Positions 1 to 5,024 of a DNA stretch of 15,580 bases are shown one piece after another. The number at the start of each line of letters is the position of its first letter. Within the stretch, counting starts at the first letter, position 1. The notes under the pieces were generated by a model. That model searched no databases. It saw only the letters and a list, made by a program, of their open reading frames with translations, and was not told the DNA's origin. The DNA is taken from the NCBI GenBank assembly GCA_937892015.1, contig CALAUY010000051.1, positions 1 to 15,580 on the forward strand, read 5' to 3'. Origin of the DNA: an uncultured Bacteroidales bacterium. Lineage in GTDB: Bacteria; Bacteroidota; Bacteroidia; Bacteroidales; Paludibacteraceae. The position numbers and the translations under genes are program-made.

Positions 1-1
1 T

Positions 2-28
2 ATTCGTTCGATTCGCGTGATTCGTGTT
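2..28. repeat. 9-bp tandem repeat, three imperfect copies
   Basis: Three 9-bp units follow each other: ATTCGTTCG, ATTCGCGTG and ATTCGTGTT. The array touches the left edge of the window, so more copies may lie outside. No coding sequence overlaps it. Similar short ATTCGTG-type repeats are, from memory, common between genes in Bacteroidales, but no function can be read from them here. Confidence 0.7.
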
Positions 29-153
29 CAAAAAAAATCCCCCATCCGTGTTGTCACTTGTCCAATCGTCAATTAAATCATGTGGTTTTCACCCTCAAAA
101 ATGCCTAAATTCCACCTAAATCGCACTTTTTTTCACTTTTTTCACCCAAATTT

Positions 154-186
154 TTGCATATGTCAAAAATTTGTTGTAACTTTGCA
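154..186 (+). promoter_or_regulatory. Bacteroidota-type promoter of the small RNA gene
   Basis: TTG at 154-156 and TAACTTTG at 177-184 are separated by 20 bp. This matches the Bacteroidota primary sigma factor consensus (TTG near -33, TAnnTTTG near -7). Transcription should start around 189-192. The whole 33-bp element differs at one base only from the promoter at 4846-4878, including the spacer. It drives the structured RNA that follows, because no open reading frame with coding character starts between it and the terminator at 399-427. Confidence 0.85.
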
Positions 187-189
187 CCG

Positions 190-427
190 CAATTTGGTTT
201 TGTTGCGCACAAGTGAGTGCGCATTGCGACAAATCCATTTGCATGAAAATGAAGCGTTGTGCTTCGCTCTTGTATCTAGAAATCTGAGAAATTTCACTGT
301 AAGACAAGACGAAGAGACAACGGTTCATGCCGCATTGGCGTGGACTGGTTGTATCTATATCTTTCTTACAAGGTTTTCTCAGAACCTCTAGATAGAGACG
401 TGGAGCATCAGATCCACGCTTTTTTTG
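190..427 (+). ncRNA. Structured small RNA, candidate Bacteroidales 6S-type RNA (Bacteroidales-1 motif)
   Basis: A transcript of about 235 nt is bounded by the promoter at 154-184 and the intrinsic terminator at 399-427. Its core, 273-394, folds into one long interrupted hairpin. The base arms 273-291 and 375-394 pair (TATCTAGA with TCTAGATA, then CTGAGAAA with TTTCTCAG). Further in, GTAAGA at 299-304 pairs with TCTTAC at 364-369, and CAAC at 318-321 with GTTG at 348-351. The tip, 322-331 with 337-346, is ten consecutive pairs including G-U wobbles around a 5-nt loop. Two small hairpins precede the core: 204-210 with 217-223, and 251-255 with 261-265. A long rod with internal bubbles suits 6S RNA, which binds RNA polymerase holoenzyme. 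The known Bacteroidales-1 motif also has a Bacteroidota promoter at one end and a terminator at the other, and has been proposed to be 6S RNA. The RNA gene is well supported; the family name is inference and needs a covariance-model search. Confidence 0.65.
399..427 (+). terminator. Intrinsic terminator of the small RNA
   Basis: CGTGGA at 399-404 pairs perfectly with TCCACG at 413-418 around an 8-nt loop. It is followed at once by C and a run of seven T (420-426). This is the only classical hairpin plus T-run in the left part and it fixes the 3' end of the RNA gene. Confidence 0.85.
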
Positions 428-707
428 TGTCTTTGACTTGTTGTGTAGCAGGTGTACGCACGTGCGCTCCGCAAAACATAGAGGGTGCAAAACCCTCGTC
501 CCATCCGCCTTTTCGGGCGGATTAATGATTTTTTAATTGTTAACATAATATTTTTGTGTGGGGCCGCTTGTGAAAGTAGCCCCCATTTTGCGCCGCACTC
601 GCAGCTCCTCCTACGCAGCTTTGTCAACCAACTATCCTTATCCTCTTGCCGACCCGTCGGCAGACAAGTTATATGAAGTTTAACAATTATAAAAAATTTA
701 AAAAGCA
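428..707. other. Non-coding region between the small RNA and the surface protein gene
   Basis: I see no gene here. There is a 10-bp palindrome CGCACGTGCG at 457-466, a perfect 6-bp hairpin at 481-497 (GAGGGT/ACCCTC), and a stronger hairpin at 503-522. A 7-bp hairpin at 647-662 (TGCCGAC/GTCGGCA) resembles the small palindromic repeats seen between Bacteroidota genes. TATTTTTG at 549-556 fits TAnnTTTG and could be the -7 box of the following gene, but no TTG lies 19-21 bp upstream, so this promoter call is weak. The last 40 bases before the start codon are very A/T-rich, as usual for Bacteroidota leaders. Confidence 0.6.
503..534 (+). terminator. Hairpin followed by T-rich tract, possible second terminator
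   Basis: ATCCGCC at 503-509 pairs with GGCGGAT at 516-522 around a 6-nt loop, and a T-rich stretch ending in six T (529-534) follows. It lies 75 bp past the small RNA terminator and may act as a backup, or end an unseen transcript. The hairpin itself is clear; its function is inferred. Confidence 0.5.
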
Positions 708-2987
708 ATGAAAAATTTTTTACTTAAATCCACGCTCCTACTATGCGTCCTAATAGCTGGAGTGGCTACGGTATGGGGGACAGAAACGTACACAAAAATC
801 ACAAGTACAAGCGGACTAGTTACAGGTGCTGAATACCTTATTGTGTATGAAGATGGAGAAAACAGCTATGCCGTTGGCGAAGAAACGGGTTCTGGTTCTA
901 ATACATACAGGACAAGAGTCGCTGTTTCTATGAGTTCCTCTTCTATTTCAATTGACAATGAGAACGTTGTGGTTTTCACCTTGGGTGAAAATACCTATGG
1001 ATATACATTTTTGGGGTCAGATAATAAATATTTAGCAAAAAATTCAAATTCCGATTCTCAAAATTACTTAAATTCTTCATATACAGATAATGACAATAAG
1101 ACAAGATGGACAATTACTTACACGAACGCGGAAGTTTCTATAAGAAATGTTTCAGCATCAAACTACTATATCCGATATAATAAGAATGCCAATACAGAAC
1201 GTTTTTCGTGTTATAAAAATACTCAACAACCTGTTGCACTCTATCGGAAAGATGTTAAACTTACTTATAATGTATCTCCTGATGCCTCTGGTTCTATTTC
1301 CGTCTCAAATGAAGATGAAAATGAAGTTTCATCGGGAGATGTCGTAGAAATAGGTTCTTCCCTTAATATCGTTGCCACTCCCGCAGAAGGAAAAGTGTTT
1401 TCGGGTTGGTCGGTCACCGGTACTAATTCAAGCGTAAGCGACACGTATTCATCTACGACTACTTTTAAAATGGGAACGGCTCATACAACCTTAACAGCAA
1501 CATTTATTGATGCACCAGCCTATGCGATAACTGCTGTATCCAATAATAATGAATATGGAACAGTCTCACTTGCCGGTACAGTCATTTCAGCATCACCCCA
1601 ATCCGGTTGTCGCTATGCATCTCCTGCTTATTCCATTACTTCAGGCACTGCAACAGTTTCCCAAGATGGCAACACTTTCACGGTAACACCCACGTCTGAT
1701 TGTACTGTTACGATAAATTTCGAAGAAATACCTTCTCACACTGCCACTTTCAGCGTCAATGGAATTACTTCTACTGAAAGTTATATTGAAGGCGCAGATA
1801 TTGTCTTTCCGGATAATCCGGAGGATATTGGCAGTTATGAGTTCTTCGGTTGGGTGGATGAGGCCATCAGTGGTTCACAAAGCTCTGCCCCGACTTACAC
1901 TTCATCACTCACAATGGGGAATGCCGATAAAACCTATTACGCTGTATTTGCACAAGTCACAGGGACACCTGCATCGTTAACAATAACGACGAGTACGACT
2001 AATATCCCTACTAGCTACGGAACTGCTAATACATTTACAGAATACACTTTGGAAGGAAAGAAATTCAAAGTACAACAGATGTATTTAAATGGCGGAAAAT
2101 TACAATGGCGTGCATCAGGGAACTCTAATGGAACAGGAACGATGTACAACACCGACAAGTTGGCGAAAATCCAAAGTATTGTACTTACATATGATGCAAG
2201 CGATGATAATAAGAATTTTACCGTAAAGGTCGGCGACTCTGAAAATCCAACTTCTGGCACGTCCATTACTCCATCCAATGTGGATAAAGTTTACACCTAT
2301 GATTGTTCCGCAGAAAAAAAGAACTATTTTGTACTTACAAACGGAACAAATGCCGGATATCTTACATCTATACAAATTAACTATACTAGTGAGACTATCG
2401 ACAACTATCGCACAACCATTCCTCTTCATTCTCGCGCCGTAACTACCGACGATTGGGGCACAATCTGTCTTCCATATGCAGTCGCAGCGGCCGATCGCAG
2501 TGGCGCAACATTCTACAACATTTCCGGCAAAACAGCAAGCGCGCTCACGCTCACCGAAGAAACGGGTAGTCTTGTCGCCGGTAAACCATACATCTTTAAG
2601 GCAACAGCCTCTTCCCTCGTTGCCGTGTACAATGGTGATGCCGCATCTGTTCAAGAAGCAACCGGATTGGTTGGGAATCTGGATGCCACGCCTCTTACCG
2701 TTCCTACCGGCAAATACATTATTACAGGCAATGAGGTTCGAGAAGTTCCTACTATGGAAGAAGGACACTCCGTAACGTGCCCGCAATACCGAGCTTACAT
2801 CGATTTAAGCAACGTCTCAAGCCCTGCACCGGGTCGCTACGTGGAAATTCCTTTCGCACCCACGACTGCCACTGATATCCAGAGTCTTGACCAAACAGAT
2901 GATATCGTCAAGTTCTTCCAAAACGGTCAACTCTTCATCAAGAAAGATGGCATCATCTATGACGTTCTCGGTCGCATTGTGAAATAA
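708..2987 (+). CDS. Large exported multidomain protein with InlB-type repeats and a T9SS-like tail
   Basis: This 759-residue protein starts with a Sec signal peptide: two lysines, a hydrophobic core at about 8-22 and a likely cleavage site near residue 24. A domain at about 27-180, opening TYTKIT and ending in VALYRKD, is of a kind I recall at the front of many Bacteroidales secreted proteins. Residues 187-268 and 271-340 are two divergent InlB/Listeria-Bacteroides repeats (the GWSVTG...TLTATF pattern), and 343-413 is a third (FFGWVD...YYAVFA). A further beta-rich segment runs to about 560. The segment at about 565-718 contains WGTICLPYAV and AGKPYIFKA, also common in Bacteroidales surface proteins. 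The last 40 residues, ending YDVLGRIVK, resemble the first half of a type A T9SS sorting domain, without the usual final beta strands. The likely location is the cell surface or outside the cell, perhaps in adhesion; that role is inference. No enzymatic motif was seen. The base composition is AT-richer than in the downstream operon. Confidence 0.85.
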   Translation: MKNFLLKSTLLLCVLIAGVATVWGTETYTKITSTSGLVTGAEYLIVYEDGENSYAVGEETGSGSNTYRTRVAVSMSSSSISIDNENVVVFTLGENTYGYTFLGSDNKYLAKNSNSDSQNYLNSSYTDNDNKTRWTITYTNAEVSIRNVSASNYYIRYNKNANTERFSCYKNTQQPVALYRKDVKLTYNVSPDASGSISVSNEDENEVSSGDVVEIGSSLNIVATPAEGKVFSGWSVTGTNSSVSDTYSSTTTFKMGTAHTTLTATFIDAPAYAITAVSNNNEYGTVSLAGTVISASPQSGCRYASPAYSITSGTATVSQDGNTFTVTPTSDCTVTINFEEIPSHTATFSVNGITSTESYIEGADIVFPDNPEDIGSYEFFGWVDEAISGSQSSAPTYTSSLTMGNADKTYYAVFAQVTGTPASLTITTSTTNIPTSYGTANTFTEYTLEGKKFKVQQMYLNGGKLQWRASGNSNGTGTMYNTDKLAKIQSIVLTYDASDDNKNFTVKVGDSENPTSGTSITPSNVDKVYTYDCSAEKKNYFVLTNGTNAGYLTSIQINYTSETIDNYRTTIPLHSRAVTTDDWGTICLPYAVAAADRSGATFYNISGKTASALTLTEETGSLVAGKPYIFKATASSLVAVYNGDAASVQEATGLVGNLDATPLTVPTGKYIITGNEVREVPTMEEGHSVTCPQYRAYIDLSNVSSPAPGRYVEIPFAPTTATDIQSLDQTDDIVKFFQNGQLFIKKDGIIYDVLGRIVK

Positions 2988-3001
2988 TTTAAAGATCTAT
3001 T

Positions 3002-3047
3002 GACCTTATTTGACTTATTAGACTTATTGGACTTATTAGACCAATTA
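3002..3047. repeat. 9-bp tandem repeat between surface protein and small gene
   Basis: Five imperfect 9-bp units with consensus GACTTATTA follow one another, starting at 3002 (GACCTTATT), 3012, 3021, 3030 and 3039 (GACCAATTA). One extra T follows the first unit. The array fills most of the 90-bp gap between two same-strand genes. It contains no obvious hairpin, so it does not look like a terminator. Slippage during replication is the likely origin. Confidence 0.75.
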
Positions 3048-3077
3048 GCCCTATTTTAACTAAAAAACAAAACTATT

Positions 3078-3245
3078 ATGAAAACGAAATATTTTGCACA
3101 ACCGGATTTCAAGGTTGTACGCATGAACAACAAGGATATTGTTACCATCAGTGGACTCGGATTTGGTGAAGTTCTTGATTCTAATCAATCATACGAAGCT
3201 TCCACATCCGGCCGTCGTTTCGACTCTTGGTACGAGGGCGATTAA
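3078..3245 (+). CDS. Small conserved-looking protein of 55 residues, function unknown
   Basis: The frame begins ATG at 3078 and ends TAA at 3243-3245. It is preceded by an A-rich leader (AACTAAAAAACAAAACTATT), the usual start context in this phylum. The product starts MKTKYFAQPDFKVVRM, continues NKDIVTISGLGFGEV, and ends GRRFDSWYEGD. It has no signal peptide, no membrane segment and no cysteine. I recall many small Bacteroidales proteins with the same layout: a basic start with a conserved proline, a central DIVxxSG segment and an aromatic, acidic end such as FDSWYEG. They often follow large secreted proteins. That is recollection, not a search. Position 90 bp after the surface protein gene suggests co-transcription. 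It could be a chaperone, a peptide precursor or a regulatory partner; none of these can be chosen from the sequence. Confidence 0.7.
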   Translation: MKTKYFAQPDFKVVRMNNKDIVTISGLGFGEVLDSNQSYEASTSGRRFDSWYEGD

Positions 3246-3274
3246 TCCCCCCCCCTCTTCCATAAACTCACAAT

Positions 3275-3312
3275 CTACCAATCAGAGAGACGCCCGTCCC
3301 TCTGATTGGTAG
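3275..3312. terminator. Strong hairpin between convergent genes, probable bidirectional terminator
   Basis: CTACCAATCAGAG at 3275-3287 pairs perfectly with CTCTGATTGGTAG at 3300-3312, giving a 13-bp stem with a 12-nt loop. It lies 30 bp after the small gene and 137 bp past the stop of the convergent ATPase gene. Neither side has a T-run, but Bacteroidota terminators often lack one. A run of nine C precedes it at 3247-3255. Confidence 0.6.
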
Positions 3313-3328
3313 GTCCCCGCACATCATC

Positions 3329-3424
3329 CCATTATTCCATAGTTCCATAGTTCCATATTTCCATAGTTCCATATTTCCATAGTTCCATATTTCCATAGTT
3401 CCATACCTCCCTACTTCCCTACTT
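3329..3424. repeat. 8-bp tandem repeat array, twelve units
   Basis: Twelve units of exactly 8 bp run without a gap. CCATAGTT and CCATATTT alternate through the centre (3345-3400), so the higher-order period there is 16 bp. The flanking units are decayed: CCATTATT at the left end, and CCATACCT followed by two CCCTACTT at the right end. The array ends 25 bp before the stop of the minus-strand ATPase gene. Translating it gives only a repetitive, unconvincing peptide. The period and the absence of spacers rule out CRISPR. It is a slippage-prone microsatellite useful for strain typing. Confidence 0.9.
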
Positions 3425-3449
3425 CCCTTATCTCTTATCCTCTTAACAA

Positions 3450-4649
3450 TCAATACAAAAACCCGAAGAGCCACAGTGGAATGCGGTTCATATAGCCCAT
3501 GTCTATATCGTCCGCAACAACGAAACTATTCTGAATATTCGCTATTTGATGGAACGACTTGTTTTTGCCACCGACCTCAAACAGATATTTCTTGTCCGCC
3601 ACAATATCGCCTTTTTGAGGCATCGCTATTGGATGACCTTTAGCTAACATGGATGCACAAAAAGTTTCACGCATGGTACCCACCTCTGCATCCGGCGAAA
3701 GGGCATACATTAGGTTGGTGTTATCAAAAAGAATCTTTTCCGGTTTGGTGATTTGCCCACAATCGTCCGACTCTGCGTACAATCTACGAATCAATGCCGC
3801 TTTGTCCAATAAATCCAACAATTTGAGCAGTACATTACGTGACGCATTAAGCGATTTGCCTAACGATGAAATATTGAGTGTATATGGGTTTTGCTGCGCT
3901 AAAATAGATAACAGCGGCTTCACTTTATATACCGTTTCGTATTCCAAGTTAGAGACGGCCGGTATCTCGTTGAAGATGATTGCGTCTATCACTTGGCTCA
4001 AACGATCTTGGAAATTCATCGTCTCATCCTTGTAGAACGGATAGTACCCCGATTTGACGTAACGCTCAAAATGGTGCAGTACCTTGATGTGCTGACGGAT
4101 TGTGATGTCGCGACTTATCTCGGTATGACCCGACACTATATCTTCCAACGTGTATGCCGGCAAATCCGCTACACCTTCTAATTTGAGATATTCACGAAAA
4201 CTCAAGCCCTGCATCTTATATACCATACACCGACGAGACAAATCATATGTCTGTTGTATGATATCCAATGCGTTGCTACCCGTCACAACGACATGTATAT
4301 CCGGATACGAATCATATATATTCTTCAGTTCTTGTGCCCAATTACCATACTTGTGAATCTCATCGAGAAACAAATGGGTCAAACCACGTGTGTAAGCGTA
4401 CTCCGCTAAATCCAATAATGTGTGCGATGCGAACCATATGTGGTCCACAGAGCAATACAGCACTGTGCTTTTGTCGTCAAAAGTGCGCAATATATGCTGC
4501 ATTATCATGGTCGTTTTCCCGGAACCTTTCGGGCCACGAATCAAGATAAGACGAGCGTTCCAATTGATCTCATCGTACAAATACCTCGTTATTCCAAACT
4601 GTGAATAACCCTCCAATAATCTGTAATAATAGGCTATTAACTGTTCCAT
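3450..4649 (-). CDS. AAA_14 / DUF4143 family ATPase
   Basis: This 399-residue protein has the layout of the large bacterial and archaeal AAA_14-DUF4143 family. A P-loop GPKGSGKTT lies at residues 39-47, a Walker B motif LFLDEIH at 93-99, and a sensor-1-like VVTGSNA at 121-127. The adjacent LSRRCMVYKMQGLSFREYL segment at about 137-155 is typical of the family. A C-terminal DUF4143 half (about 205-399) includes a winged-helix-like stretch (ISSLGKSLNASRNVLLKLLDLLDKAALIRRLY) and a degenerate nuclease-like fold. Length is normal and the frame is intact. There is no signal peptide, so it acts in the cytoplasm. The biological role of the family is poorly known. The gene is monocistronic, has its own promoter (4746-4776) and carries three phased dyad repeats in its leader, which suggests tight and perhaps self-directed control. 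The start at 4649 directly follows the third repeat. Confidence 0.9.
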   Translation of the reverse strand: MEQLIAYYYRLLEGYSQFGITRYLYDEINWNARLILIRGPKGSGKTTMIMQHILRTFDDKSTVLYCSVDHIWFASHTLLDLAEYAYTRGLTHLFLDEIHKYGNWAQELKNIYDSYPDIHVVVTGSNALDIIQQTYDLSRRCMVYKMQGLSFREYLKLEGVADLPAYTLEDIVSGHTEISRDITIRQHIKVLHHFERYVKSGYYPFYKDETMNFQDRLSQVIDAIIFNEIPAVSNLEYETVYKVKPLLSILAQQNPYTLNISSLGKSLNASRNVLLKLLDLLDKAALIRRLYAESDDCGQITKPEKILFDNTNLMYALSPDAEVGTMRETFCASMLAKGHPIAMPQKGDIVADKKYLFEVGGKNKSFHQIANIQNSFVVADDIDMGYMNRIPLWLFGFLY

Positions 4650-4650
4650 A

Positions 4651-4738
4651 TTTTACTCTTAAAAGTTAAAAACACCAACCAAATTTCACTTTGAAAAGTA
4701 AAAACGCATCCATTTTTTTTACTTTCAAAAGTTAAAAA
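4651..4738 (-). promoter_or_regulatory. Three operator-like dyad repeats with exact 33-bp spacing
   Basis: Three copies of an approximate palindrome, consensus TTTTACTTTNAAAAGTTAAA on the plus strand, occupy 4651-4672, 4684-4704 and 4717-4738. The shared AAAAG core begins at 4661, 4694 and 4727, so the spacing is exactly 33 bp twice, about three turns of DNA helix. The spacers (about 11 bp) are unrelated in sequence. All three lie between the minus-strand promoter and the ATPase start codon, that is, in the transcribed leader. The arrangement suits a protein that binds cooperatively on one face of the DNA. The repeats are seen directly; the operator role is inference. Confidence 0.65.
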
Positions 4739-4743
4739 TCCGC

Positions 4744-4776
4744 TGCAAAGTTACTGCTTTTTTCCCATATATGCAA
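4744..4776 (-). promoter_or_regulatory. Bacteroidota-type promoter of the ATPase gene
   Basis: On the minus strand TTG (4776-4774) and TAACTTTG (4753-4746) are separated by 20 bp, the same spacing as the two other promoters in the window. The first ten bases (TTGCATATAT) and the last ten (TAACTTTGCA) match the plus-strand promoter at 4846. The spacer is different. Transcription should start near 4740, immediately upstream of the three dyad repeats. Confidence 0.8.
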
Positions 4777-4845
4777 GAAAAAAAAGAAAAAAATGCAAAA
4801 AAAAGATTATTTTTGGGCGGAAATTGCACTTTTTTACGATTTTTC

Positions 4846-4878
4846 TTGCATATATCAAAAATTTGTTGTAACTTTGCA
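4846..4878 (+). promoter_or_regulatory. Bacteroidota-type promoter of the OPT-to-recO operon
   Basis: TTG at 4846-4848 and TAACTTTG at 4869-4876 with a 20-bp spacer fit the phylum consensus. It is divergent from the ATPase promoter, the two TTG boxes being about 70 bp apart across an A/T-rich stretch. It is the only strong promoter seen upstream of the six plus-strand genes that follow. Confidence 0.85.
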
Positions 4879-4883
4879 GTCGC

Positions 4884-5024
4884 AAAGTGTGCCGTTCGGC
4901 CGCAATGATCGATGAAACGCTTTGCACTACACTGACAAACAGTTCGTTGAACGCCAATGTGGAAGCAACCGATAGTTAACAGACGAACCACCAAATAGAC
5001 AACATACAGACGAACAACATACAG
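4884..5024 (+). other. 5' leader of the OPT operon
   Basis: About 140 nt lie between the predicted transcription start and the OPT start codon. An 11-bp direct repeat (ACAACATACAG) sits at 4999-5009 and 5014-5024, ending right at the ATG. GCAAAG and CTTTGC near 4882 and 4919 could pair weakly. No known riboswitch was recognised and no convincing small frame was found. Confidence 0.5.

Noticed and set aside
80..490. Open frames on both strands over the promoter and small RNA (103 and 124 codons)
   Set aside because: They span the promoter, the RNA hairpin and the terminator, have no domain character, and part of the minus frame is only the promoter read backwards. The same peptide pattern recurs at the 4846 promoter, which explains it without a gene.
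428..707. tRNA gene or known riboswitch before the surface protein gene
   Set aside because: No cloverleaf, no TTCGA-type T loop and no riboswitch core recognised; only small isolated hairpins.
388..708. Minus-strand frame of 106 codons
   Set aside because: It crosses two hairpins and a terminator, has low-complexity and cysteine-rich stretches and no leader or promoter.
2115..2786. Minus-strand frame of 223 codons inside the surface protein gene
   Set aside because: It is antisense to a clearly coding frame with signal peptide and known domains, and has no recognisable domain.
3247..3255. Run of nine C as a phase-variation switch
   Set aside because: It lies just after the stop codon of the small gene and outside any frame or promoter spacer, so slippage would not change a product.
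3329..3424. CRISPR array
   Set aside because: The units are 8 bp and directly adjacent, with no unique spacers and no cas genes nearby.
3268..3474. Minus-strand frame over the 8-bp repeats
   Set aside because: The product is mostly a repeat translation (NYGNMELWKYG) and overlaps the hairpin and the ATPase stop region.
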